Origin: Thermoprotei archaeon
GTDB lineage: Archaea > Thermoproteota > Thermoprotei_A > Sulfolobales > Fervidicoccaceae
Assembly: GCA_022759165.1 (NCBI GenBank)
Contig: JAEMPT010000070.1
Span: 1-5,861 of the forward strand
Direction of reading: 5' to 3'
DNA: 5,861 bases
Under the pieces are notes generated by a model, which worked only from the letters and a program-made list of their open reading frames with translations, was not told the origin of the DNA and searched no databases. Numbering within the stretch: the stretch's first letter is position 1; each line of letters opens with the position of its first letter. Positions 1-5,848 of this stretch are shown piece by piece. Position numbers and translations under genes: made by a program.

Positions 1-10
1 TCTAATAATA

Positions 11-32
11 TTTATTTATTTTTTTTTCTTTT
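11..32 (+). terminator. T-rich tract, possible terminator of a plus-strand gene left of the window
   Basis: The plus strand is almost pure T here, with a run of nine T followed by C and four more T. Archaeal transcription commonly ends at such T-rich tracts without a hairpin. It lies beyond the 3' end of the minus-strand reductase gene, but the T-rich strand is the plus strand, so it would serve a gene converging from outside the left edge. No such gene is visible, which makes this tentative. Confidence 0.3.
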
Positions 33-80
33 AGATTCGTTTCTGAAATTATAAAGAACAATAAGAATAGATGATTGGTC

Positions 81-2642
81 TCAAGTCTCGCATGTTGGAC
101 ATCCTCCGGCATAGTCATCTTCAGCAGCGACCATTTCCTTTTTACCTATTCTTAGCTTTTTTGCCGTTTGTCTAGTTTCCCTAGTTTCGTTAAGTTTTTT
201 CTTTATCAGCTCGTCCTGCTGGAGAGATTTCTGCCTGGTTATTCCCTTATTTAGCACCTGAACCCTTTTGCTCTTATCTCTGTAGATGGTTATACCCTTT
301 ATCCCAAGCTTCCATGCCAACATGTAAATCTCCTTTACTGTCTCAACTGGCTCGCTCTCTCTCAAGTTTATAGTCTTACTTGTGCCAGCATCAACCCAAG
401 CCTGCCAAGCAGCCTGATGCAATAAGTGCCAAATAGGGTCAACATCATGCGCCGTTTTAAACACAGCTTTTAAAGCCTGACTGATCCCATTTATTTCCTG
501 GATTGAACCTGTTTCAGCTATCTTTTCTATTAATTCCCTAGAACTTATCCCGGTATTATCTAGTGCCTTGAGGAAAACCTTATCTATTTCTAAAAAAGTG
601 CCAACAGAAACAATCCTCACAAAAGCTAGAGCAAATAGAGGTTCAATACTGCTACTAGTACCACCAATTATACTTATCGTTCCAGTTGGAGCTATGCTCA
701 TTACGGTGGCATTTCTCAAGCCATATTTTTTATACATTTCCTCTAGTTTTTCCCAATCTGGCTTAGGAGCATAGATTCGTTTTTTCGTGTCAAACCTAAG
801 CCCGCTCCTTCTGAGGATATCCTCTAAGTCAATCCTCTCTCTCCATATGGGTCTATACCTTTTAGAATCGAACACAGGGAACGGGCCTTTCTCCTCAGCG
901 AGATGGGCGCTTTCAAGGTAAGCATTGTATGCTATCCATTCAGATATCTTATATGCCAATTCAACGGCTTCTAGAGAGTCGTATGGAATACCTAACAAGG
1001 CTAAAAGATGTGCCCACCCCATTACTCCAAGACCGATCTTTCTAGTGCGTCTATTAGCCTCTGTAATTTGTGGTAGAGGGTGCCTATTTGCATCGATGAC
1101 GTTGTCAAGGAACCTAACAGCTAGCTTTACATCTACAGCTAACTTCTCCCAATCGATTTCGATTTTTCCATCTGTTTCTCTCACGTACTTAGTAAGGTTT
1201 AAGCTCCCTAAGTTGCAGTTCTCCCAGTCAAGCAGTGGCTCCTCTCCGCAGGGATTGGTAGCATTTATTTTCCCGATGTACCAAGTCGGGTGCCTCCTGT
1301 TTATTGTATCAATGAATAGCATTCCAGGATCTCCACTATCCCATGCGCCATTTACTATTTCATTAAATAACTCTCTTGCCTTTACCCAACCAATAATTGC
1401 CCCTTCATTCTCAGCGATAGCGAGCGCTTCATCCCATGTTATCAAAGTTGAGTCTAGGAGTGGTACTGACCATTCATTCTCTTCGAGCTCCCTGTATATT
1501 TCTTCTTGGACCCACTCTTCTCTTATGCTGAACCTCATTAGTCTTGTAGCATAAACCTTGCTATCGAACTCACCATCATTCCTCAACCAAGTCTTTCTTG
1601 GATTTATTAAAGGCCACATGTCGTCTTTTTCGACAGCCTCCATGAATTTATCATACACTCCCACGCTTATGTTAAAATTTTGAAGAACAACATCCTTAAG
1701 CTCACCTGTCTTTGCTCTAATGAATTTTTTGATATCTGGGTGAAATACGTGCAATACTCCCATATTAGCTCCTCTTCTTTTACCGCCCTGCTTTATCACT
1801 TCCGTAGTTACATCGAAAAGTCTCATGAAGCTCAATGGTCCGCTGGCAATTCCCTGAGTAGACTTCACGATGTCTCCTTCAGGTCTCAGCTCAGAGAAAT
1901 CAAAGCCGGTTCCGCCTCCCTGCTGTTGAATAAGAGCCTGAGCTCTGAGGGAATCCATTATCCCTTCTCCGTTTGAGGTAATCAGCGAATCCCTAACCGG
2001 TATTACGTAACAAGCGCTTAAAACCCCGTTTTTGGTGCCAGCATTCATTAGGGTTGGAGAGTTTGGAATGAAGCGCAAATTGGACATCATTTCAAAGAAC
2101 ATCCTACTATAATAGTCTCTCTTTTCGGGGTTTGACTCTACAGATGCTATGTAGTTTGCTACTCTTTCGAACATCATGGAGGGAGTTTCAATATATTTGA
2201 GGGTTTCATGATTCTTTAAGAGGTATCTTGCTTCCAAAACCTTGAGGGCATTGAAAGAGAAGTTAAGGTCTGCTTCTTTGAAGCCAGACCATTTACCTTT
2301 TCCAAAGACTTGGTTATAAATCCTGCCTAAAACAAAACGCCTTGCTGCTTCTTCCCAAGCTGGATTTTCAATTATGAGATTTATCATATTTTTTTCAATT
2401 ACATCAGCTATCTGGCTTGAACTTACTTCCCCATTCTTCAGTTTTATGTCCTTAATGATCTGTTCTACCAACATTTCTATCTCTTTATCGGTAATACTCG
2501 ACATATTTCCAATGGCTTTTCTGACTGAACGAAAGATCTTATCGGGGCTGAACTCTTCTACTCTTCCATCGCGTTTCTTTATAGCAATTTTTCCGGGATG
2601 CTGTACAGTTCTTAGATTGTTATCAATATCAACTTTACTCAT
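81..2642 (-). CDS. nrdJ: Adenosylcobalamin-dependent (class II) ribonucleoside reductase
   Basis: Reduces ribonucleotides to deoxyribonucleotides in the cytoplasm using a radical generated from adenosylcobalamin, so no separate radical subunit is needed. With the ATG at 2642 the protein has 853 residues. Visible in order: an N-terminal ATP-cone (about 18-110, beginning KIAIKKRDGRVEEF); PTLMNAG and LSACYV, with the first redox cysteine C211; QQQGGGTGFDFSELRP; GKRRGANMGVLHVFHPDI; NPCGEE, with catalytic N463, thiyl-radical C465 and E467; ENCNLGSLNL, with the second redox cysteine C476; APTGTIS (about 651); and a C-terminal GGCPTCET, with C848/C851 as the swinging dithiol that regenerates the active site. 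All key residues are present, so it should be active. The frame stays open 55 codons further upstream to a TTG at 2807, but that extension covers TATA-like DNA and does not look like the family. The ATG at 2642 has GGTG seven bases ahead. Class II identity is inferred from motif layout and the CxxC tail. Confidence 0.95.
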   Translation of the reverse strand: MSKVDIDNNLRTVQHPGKIAIKKRDGRVEEFSPDKIFRSVRKAIGNMSSITDKEIEMLVEQIIKDIKLKNGEVSSSQIADVIEKNMINLIIENPAWEEAARRFVLGRIYNQVFGKGKWSGFKEADLNFSFNALKVLEARYLLKNHETLKYIETPSMMFERVANYIASVESNPEKRDYYSRMFFEMMSNLRFIPNSPTLMNAGTKNGVLSACYVIPVRDSLITSNGEGIMDSLRAQALIQQQGGGTGFDFSELRPEGDIVKSTQGIASGPLSFMRLFDVTTEVIKQGGKRRGANMGVLHVFHPDIKKFIRAKTGELKDVVLQNFNISVGVYDKFMEAVEKDDMWPLINPRKTWLRNDGEFDSKVYATRLMRFSIREEWVQEEIYRELEENEWSVPLLDSTLITWDEALAIAENEGAIIGWVKARELFNEIVNGAWDSGDPGMLFIDTINRRHPTWYIGKINATNPCGEEPLLDWENCNLGSLNLTKYVRETDGKIEIDWEKLAVDVKLAVRFLDNVIDANRHPLPQITEANRRTRKIGLGVMGWAHLLALLGIPYDSLEAVELAYKISEWIAYNAYLESAHLAEEKGPFPVFDSKRYRPIWRERIDLEDILRRSGLRFDTKKRIYAPKPDWEKLEEMYKKYGLRNATVMSIAPTGTISIIGGTSSSIEPLFALAFVRIVSVGTFLEIDKVFLKALDNTGISSRELIEKIAETGSIQEINGISQALKAVFKTAHDVDPIWHLLHQAAWQAWVDAGTSKTINLRESEPVETVKEIYMLAWKLGIKGITIYRDKSKRVQVLNKGITRQKSLQQDELIKKKLNETRETRQTAKKLRIGKKEMVAAEDDYAGGCPTCET

Positions 2643-2649
2643 AATAAAG

Positions 2650-2677
2650 CACCGTTGGTGATTTTTTGAATATATAA
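2650..2677 (-). promoter_or_regulatory. TATA-like box and GGTG ribosome-binding motif of nrdJ
   Basis: On the minus strand TTATATATTC lies about 31 bases before the ATG at 2642, and GGTG (2650-2653) precedes that ATG by seven bases. The same GGTG spacing occurs at the radical SAM start, and a six-base spacing at the 110-residue protein. This decides the start. If this TATA box is used the leader would be only a few bases, so an upstream promoter (2821-2832) may be the real one. Confidence 0.5.
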
Positions 2678-2820
2678 CATCTAAGGATAAGGTGATCTCT
2701 GATAGCATAATATAATATTTTTCAGGTATTTCAACTTTCTTCCCTATTAAAATAGTAATATTGATTACCAAACGTATTCCAGGTTTCTTTAAAAGTTGAA
2801 CCCTCAAAAATCATTTCCCT

Positions 2821-2832
2821 ATTTTTAACTTT
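2821..2832 (-). promoter_or_regulatory. Candidate BRE/TATA element upstream of nrdJ
   Basis: The minus strand reads AAAGTTAAAAAT, a good archaeal BRE plus TATA match. The identical 12-mer, in the same orientation, lies upstream of the 110-residue gene at 5835-5846. It is about 180 bases from the nrdJ ATG, so its use would give nrdJ a leader of roughly 150 bases. A second A/T-rich candidate, CTTTTAAAG, lies between it and the gene. Which one is used cannot be told from sequence. Confidence 0.4.
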
Positions 2833-2883
2833 TTAGGTTTTAGAGGAGATCAGTGGGAAAGGCCATAGTTTGGCCCTGAATGA

Positions 2884-3072
2884 TTTAGCTTTCTGCATTT
2901 CTGGTCTTCTCTTCGCGTCAAATGGCTGATTGTCCCCGCAACCGTTCACGACCGAATCTACTATATTTTGGCTATGAAAGGACTTCACTTCTACATTGGA
3001 GACTTAGCTTTCCCAGCAGTTGATAAAGCATTATATAACTTGCTTTCTTCAAAAGAGAGACCCAGGCCATAA
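2884..3072 (+). pseudogene. Transposase-like remnant (IS5/IS4-type DDE fragment)
   Basis: A plus-strand frame is open for 62 codons between a stop at 2881 and TAA at 3070, with only an internal ATG at 2974. The translation contains VKWLIVPATVHD, followed about 20 residues later by FYIGDLAF. In IS5/IS4-type DDE transposases an xxVHD segment is followed by the second catalytic aspartate in a GDKAY-like motif, and spacing and wording agree with that. The first DDE aspartate, the glutamate helix and a start codon are all absent, and no terminal inverted repeats are apparent. It ends three bases short of the convergent radical SAM stop codon. I read it as the decayed trace of an insertion. The family call is from motif memory only; chance or a small ORF (32 residues from 2974) is possible. 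Confidence 0.35.
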
Positions 3073-3075
3073 AAA

Positions 3076-4137
3076 CTATAGTTGAACTTCTTCTCTATTT
3101 ATCACAAACCTATCCTTTGTAGGATGTGCTTCGACTATTTCCCCCTTACATCCTAGGTTATACCTCTTTAGATATTTAATGTCATCTGGATGGAAGCACA
3201 AAGAGTTTCCACATTTATACAGCAAGCCATCCTTTATGCATTTTTCAGCTTCCTCTGGATTATATTCGAGCAAGACCCCATAAAGCACAGTCCCTTCTCT
3301 AGTTGCTTTTTCGTATACTTTCCTGTCACTATATATCGTTTTTAGAAATCTGTTTTTCGTCTGAATAGAATCTTTGAATGAAGCAGGGCAAAAATGAATC
3401 GGTATCTTTAATCCTTTTTTTAATGCCAATTTCATAGCAGCGATCGCCGTGGAAGCGCTTACTTCTATGGATTTTCCATTGTGAGATATAACAAATCCAC
3501 GCATCATAAGACTATTAAAATTGGATTCGCTTGCCTCTAGCTCATTGATATTTAGGAAATCAGCCCCTATCTTATCAAGAAACTCCGCCAATCTTACAAG
3601 CTCGTCGGCTTTTCCAGGTATAGCTGGGACTTCAGCACCGACTTTTATAGTAGTGAATTTTTTTGCCTCTTCGATTTTTTTCAAGGTCTGCTCCCTCGTC
3701 GGATGGAACCTTATCTCGTCCAAACCCACCTTTTCCAATGCTTTAAGTACATCCTTTCTAGAGAGGATCCCATTTGTGTATAAATGTACATGAAAAGAAG
3801 AGCCAAAAGAACTCTTAAGCGCTTCAATAACAGATATTGTTCTTTCTAACCTTTCTAAAGGGTCTCCTCCCGTTATACTTGCGGAGTTAGAGCCGCTCCT
3901 TGCTATCTCCGAAATTGCTTCATCTATGTTACTGACCTTTCTCTCGTTAACAAAAAACACATCGTTGCGGATCCTCTCAGAACTTACGGGGCAGTAATAA
4001 CATTTCTCTCGGCAAAGTCCAGTGACAAACACAACAGATTTATCTCCAGACATGCACAATGAACAGCCTATTGCTATTCTGTCGCCATAAATGGCAGAGT
4101 ATCTTGCGTTTTTTATAGTATTCCCTCTTCCATTCAA
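3076..4137 (-). CDS. Radical SAM protein, archaeal PFL-activase-related family (COG2108-like)
   Basis: Cytoplasmic iron-sulfur enzyme of 353 residues expected to cleave S-adenosylmethionine to a 5'-deoxyadenosyl radical; substrate unknown. The cluster motif is C42-x3-C46-x2-C49 in GLCREKCYYCP, and the SAM-binding ITGGDPL is at 88-94. EIRFHP (141-146), AEVPAIPGK (168-176), DFLNINELE (193-201) and IHFC (247-250) match the conserved order I recall for COG2108, an uncharacterised family. Extra cysteines (C25/C28 as GCSLC; C250, C300, C309, C314, C330) may hold an auxiliary cluster or zinc. The start is TTG at 4137: an in-frame TGA lies three codons upstream, GGTGA precedes it by six bases, and the next methionine (residue 29) would lose the conserved GCxxC. 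The upstream nucleotidyltransferase stop is 43 bases away, suggesting one transcript. A T-run (complement of 3071-3075) right after the stop could help termination. Confidence 0.85.
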   Translation of the reverse strand: MNGRGNTIKNARYSAIYGDRIAIGCSLCMSGDKSVVFVTGLCREKCYYCPVSSERIRNDVFFVNERKVSNIDEAISEIARSGSNSASITGGDPLERLERTISVIEALKSSFGSSFHVHLYTNGILSRKDVLKALEKVGLDEIRFHPTREQTLKKIEEAKKFTTIKVGAEVPAIPGKADELVRLAEFLDKIGADFLNINELEASESNFNSLMMRGFVISHNGKSIEVSASTAIAAMKLALKKGLKIPIHFCPASFKDSIQTKNRFLKTIYSDRKVYEKATREGTVLYGVLLEYNPEEAEKCIKDGLLYKCGNSLCFHPDDIKYLKRYNLGCKGEIVEAHPTKDRFVINREEVQL

Positions 4138-4143
4138 TGCCCC

Positions 4144-4148
4144 TCACC
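4144..4148 (-). promoter_or_regulatory. Ribosome-binding site that fixes the TTG start of the radical SAM gene
   Basis: GGTGA on the minus strand lies six bases before TTG at 4137. An in-frame TGA overlaps this motif, so no longer protein is possible. This supports an otherwise easily missed non-ATG start. Confidence 0.6.
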
Positions 4149-4180
4149 GAAGAGATCCAGTTGTAGCGAAAACAGATGTT

Positions 4181-4897
4181 TTACCTTCCCATTAGAGTTC
4201 TTCTTACAGCAGGATTTCTCTCCATTATTTCCTTCAGCTTCTGCTCAAAGCTCTCGCCAGGCTCGAGTATCTTGTTTATATATACTCCGGTTCTCCCAAC
4301 TTCATCTCGCCTACTTAATACCCTTATTCTTTCCATTACCGTCTCGATGCTTATATCGAGAAGTGATGCTACTTCACTTTCACGACCGATTATACTTGAA
4401 ATCTTATACCCAAAATCTACTGGGACAATCAGTTCAAGTCTCTTGTTAACACCAGGTACTCTTCTGTCTTTTTCCAAATCTTCGAGCGTTAGAAGTCCAC
4501 CGAATTTATAGAACTCCTGTTCCCTCGTCTGTAGCTTCGAAAGTGGGAAGCTCACTACCATTAGTTCCTCTGGGTCAAGGATAATATATCCTTTAGGAGT
4601 GCTGGCGGGCGTAGCTTGAACTATTCTCCTCTCGAAAATTTTTTCTCCAAGCTTTTCCAACGCAATTTCGACCATGTATGATGGAACTGGATTTAACAAT
4701 GCAATATCGATATCACTTTTTTCATGAACATCCCCTCTGGCCAAGCTCCCATGCAATATCGAGTTTAGTCCGGATTTTTTTAGTATGTTCATGATTCTTT
4801 TAGCTTGGTCTCTCTTGGTTTGAAGGATCTCAAGCTCCTTTTCCGTATAGGTAATTATTCTTTCATCAGTATATCTGGTAATTTTTTCTTTGACCAT
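4181..4897 (-). CDS. Nucleotidyltransferase, DNA polymerase beta superfamily, with C-terminal HTH-like region
   Basis: A 238-residue predicted nucleotidyltransferase of the archaeal stand-alone type (COG2413-like, from memory). The fold signature is clear: HGSLARGD at 49-56, followed by SDIDIAL at 61-67, whose D62 and D64 would bind the two metal ions. The third acidic residue is less certain; D108 in YIILDPEE is a candidate. An N-terminal helix (about 18-41) precedes the core. The C-terminal part (about 150-238) contains SEVASLLDISIETVMERIRVL, which reads like a helix-turn-helix, so the protein may bind nucleic acid. The target (RNA, protein or small molecule) is unknown; it lacks features of CCA-adding or aminoglycoside enzymes. 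The ATG at 4897 is the first start after an in-frame TAA at 4913-4915; only a weak GGGG precedes it. It is the first gene of a likely two-gene unit with the radical SAM protein 43 bases downstream. Confidence 0.85.
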   Translation of the reverse strand: MVKEKITRYTDERIITYTEKELEILQTKRDQAKRIMNILKKSGLNSILHGSLARGDVHEKSDIDIALLNPVPSYMVEIALEKLGEKIFERRIVQATPASTPKGYIILDPEELMVVSFPLSKLQTREQEFYKFGGLLTLEDLEKDRRVPGVNKRLELIVPVDFGYKISSIIGRESEVASLLDISIETVMERIRVLSRRDEVGRTGVYINKILEPGESFEQKLKEIMERNPAVRRTLMGR

Positions 4898-5198
4898 AGT
4901 ATATTTTCCCCATTATACGGAAACTGACCTCCCCTCTACCTTAAAATTGGGTTTTTTCCCGATTATATATGAGCTTATCTTTCGATGAGCCAAAAACCTT
5001 CTAATCTGACTCACTTTCCAGCCTTAAATGGCTATAGCTTTTAATTGTAACGAAAATTAGAAATCGTTTTTCCTAGCCTTCACCTATTTCAATTTTTTAC
5101 GATACTGCATAGCTACAGCTGTGTCCTAGACCAGAAGAGAGATGCGAAGCTTTATCAGCTATAACGAAACTAAATGAAAAGATCTCTAACCGCAATGA
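4898..5198. other. Intergenic stretch with no recognised gene
   Basis: About 300 AT-rich bases between the nucleotidyltransferase promoter and the tRNA-like locus. The plus strand around 5110-5215 shows short, frame-broken coding-like stretches (for example AITKLNEKISNRNECLAYIG ending in a stop) that lead into the small ORF at 5199. This could be a decayed gene, but I cannot identify it. No complete RNA gene, CRISPR repeat or intact reading frame is seen. Confidence 0.4.
4939..4970 (-). promoter_or_regulatory. Candidate promoter region of the nucleotidyltransferase-radical SAM unit
   Basis: Two TATA-like elements on the minus strand, ATATATAATC (4961-4970) and CCAATTTTAAGG (4939-4950), lie about 70 and 48 bases before the ATG at 4897. 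They flank a small inverted repeat, ATTGGG-T6-CCCGAT (4946-4963, five Watson-Crick pairs and one wobble). The nearer box would give a leader of about 20 bases. Choice between them is inference. Confidence 0.4.
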
Positions 5199-5333
5199 AT
5201 GTTTAGCATATATTGGATGAACCCGAACAGATATGGGGAACATCTCTCAAATTTTAGGATTGAAGCAGAAATCAATTATGTTTTACAAGGGGTTGAGGAG
5301 GTAGGCCCAAAGCCCCGCATCCTTGGCCGCTAG
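5199..5333 (+). pseudogene. Unidentified small ORF or decayed gene end, antisense to the tRNA half
   Basis: A 44-residue plus-strand frame starting ATG at 5199 and ending TAG at 5333, whose last 27 bases are the complement of the tRNA-like sequence. It contains RYGEHLSNFRIEAEINYV and GVEEVGPKPRILGR, which read like real protein rather than random translation. Just upstream, other plus-strand frames continue in the same style but are broken by stops, suggesting the 3' remnant of a longer gene. I do not recognise the family and see no integrase or transposase catalytic motif. The overlap with a tRNA-like segment is typical of tRNA-targeting integrative elements, but this is only a suggestion. 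It may equally be spurious. Confidence 0.2.
5288..5306 (-). other. C-rich tail directly following the tRNA-Gln 5' half
   Basis: Immediately after base 37 of the tRNA half the minus strand reads GCCTACCTCCTCAACCCC, strikingly C-rich in an AT-rich intergenic region, and then turns A/T-rich (TTGTAAAA). In characterised archaeal split tRNAs the 5' half is followed by a short GC-rich segment that pairs with the leader of the 3' half, building the bulge-helix-bulge cut by the splicing endonuclease. This segment has the right position and length for that role. The role is inferred. Confidence 0.5.
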
Positions 5334-5344
5334 ACTACCCGGCT
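5307..5344 (-). tRNA. tRNA-Gln(UUG) 5' half (candidate split tRNA gene)
   Basis: Read on the minus strand from 5344, the bases fit tRNA positions 1-37 without gaps: acceptor AGCCGGG, U8, A9, D-stem GUCU with GGAU (two G-U pairs), D-loop AGCGGCCAA holding A14, G15, G18, G19 and A21, base 26 G, anticodon stem CGGGG, and loop CUUUGG with U33, anticodon UUG and G37. All invariant positions are met, and an A1 start fits archaeal glutamine tRNAs. The complete second half (CCCCG, a GGTTCRAATCC-type T-arm, CCCGGCT) is not found on either strand of the window, and 400 bases downstream show no acceptable 3' exon, so an ordinary intron is unlikely. The break falls at 37/38, the commonest archaeal intron and split site. 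An upstream TATA box and C-rich tail support a live split gene. Alternatives are a truncated pseudogene or an attachment-site fragment. Confidence 0.7.
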
Positions 5345-5373
5345 TCTATTATAGATTAAGATTCTTGTTTTTG

Positions 5374-5387
5374 CCTTTTAAGGTTTT
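5374..5387 (-). promoter_or_regulatory. Candidate BRE/TATA promoter of the tRNA-Gln 5' half
   Basis: The minus strand reads AAAACCTTAAAAGG, centred on a TTAAAA core about 34 bases before base 1 of the tRNA half at 5344. With transcription starting about 25 bases beyond an archaeal TATA box, the leader would be some 8-10 bases, as expected for a tRNA gene. A dead att-site fragment would not need its own promoter, so this favours expression. Confidence 0.5.
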
Positions 5388-5425
5388 GTCGAGATATTTT
5401 AATTGGACTAACCAGTGTCAAGGTT

Positions 5426-5445
5426 CCAATAAATCAATTTATTGG
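5426..5445. repeat. Perfect AT-rich inverted repeat (9-base arms, 2-base centre)
   Basis: CCAATAAAT and ATTTATTGG flank a two-base centre. It lies five bases past the stop of the 110-residue gene and about 40 bases ahead of the tRNA-half promoter. It could form an 8-pair hairpin with a four-base loop, acting as a 3' end or stability element, or be a dimeric regulator's operator. No T-run follows on the minus strand, so a classical terminator is not supported. Confidence 0.5.
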
Positions 5446-5450
5446 GAAAT

Positions 5451-5783
5451 TTACTCCCTTCGATCGTCTTTTCCTCCTCTAGGAGCAATTCCTGTTTTCC
5501 TTATACGCACGTATTTATTTATAAGATAATTCAGCATAACTTTCAGTTGTCCATAATACCTGTCTGATCTATACCTCTCTAGCTTTTTCTTAAGTTCCGT
5601 TTCTGATGGTTCATTACCATCAAACCATGCCTTAACGATAGAACGATACAAGTATTTAAGAAGTTGTTCGTAATCTTCCTCTAGGCTTATATTAGCATCA
5701 TCTATACTCTCGGCTATTTCTTCTATATCATCGCCGAGATAGTAGTCTAGAACATCAAGTACATCTGCGGGCTTCTTTTTCAT
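5451..5783 (-). CDS. Hypothetical acidic archaeal protein, 110 residues
   Basis: I do not recognise this protein. It has an acidic, helix-prone N-terminal half (DVLDVLDYYLGDDIEEIAES at 9-28, then SLEEDYEQLL) and a basic C-terminal half with KKKLERYRSDRYYG (about 65-78) and LNYLINKYVRIRKTG, ending in a charged GGKDDRRE tail. No cysteines, signal peptide or membrane segment are present, so it should be a small soluble, mostly helical protein. Several tyrosines and the acidic/basic split would suit a protein- or nucleic-acid-binding adaptor, but this is speculation. The ATG at 5783 has GGTG six bases ahead (5790-5793) and a good TATA box about 50 bases upstream, which argue for a real gene. It is separated from the next minus-strand protein gene by about 550 bases holding the tRNA half, so it is probably transcribed alone. 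Confidence 0.65.
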   Translation of the reverse strand: MKKKPADVLDVLDYYLGDDIEEIAESIDDANISLEEDYEQLLKYLYRSIVKAWFDGNEPSETELKKKLERYRSDRYYGQLKVMLNYLINKYVRIRKTGIAPRGGKDDRRE

Positions 5784-5834
5784 TCATAGCACCTTCGTAT
5801 AGAAGTCCCCCTTTTCATTCTCAGCTTTTGCGGG

Positions 5835-5846
5835 ATTTTTAACTTT
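5835..5846 (-). promoter_or_regulatory. BRE/TATA promoter of the 110-residue gene
   Basis: AAAGTTAAAAAT on the minus strand, identical to the element at 2821-2832. Its core lies about 55 bases before the ATG at 5783, placing the predicted start of transcription near 5815 with a leader of about 30 bases that contains the GGTG motif (5790-5793). Confidence 0.5.
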
Positions 5847-5848
5847 AT

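Noticed and set aside
925..1554. Plus-strand reading frame of 209 codons inside nrdJ, and shorter ones at 568-774, 1680-1976, 2374-2661, 3521-3793 and 4176-4511
   Set aside because: They are antisense shadows of strongly conserved genes, with serine/leucine-rich compositions and no recognisable motifs.
2643..2807. N-terminal extension of the ribonucleotide reductase to 908 residues
   Set aside because: It starts at TTG, spans TATA-like DNA, does not resemble the family, and the internal ATG at 2642 has a GGTG motif at the spacing seen for other genes here.
2643..2832. Cobalamin riboswitch ahead of nrdJ
   Set aside because: Class II reductases use cobalamin, but the leader shows no B12-box-like sequence or extended stem structure.
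2861..2875. GGCCA/TGGCC hairpin
   Set aside because: Only five pairs with a five-base loop and no associated T-run; too short to assign a role.
5216..5306. A 3' exon making 5344 downward an intron-containing complete tRNA
   Set aside because: Minus-strand T-loop-like strings exist (GCTTCAATCC near 5257-5266 and GGGTTCATCC near 5217-5226), but neither has a pairing T-stem, and no CCCCG anticodon strand or CCCGGCT acceptor strand accompanies them.
5323..5529. Plus-strand 68-residue frame across the tRNA half and the end of the 110-residue gene
   Set aside because: It overlaps the tRNA-like segment and its promoter on the opposite strand and shows no motif or ribosome-binding site.
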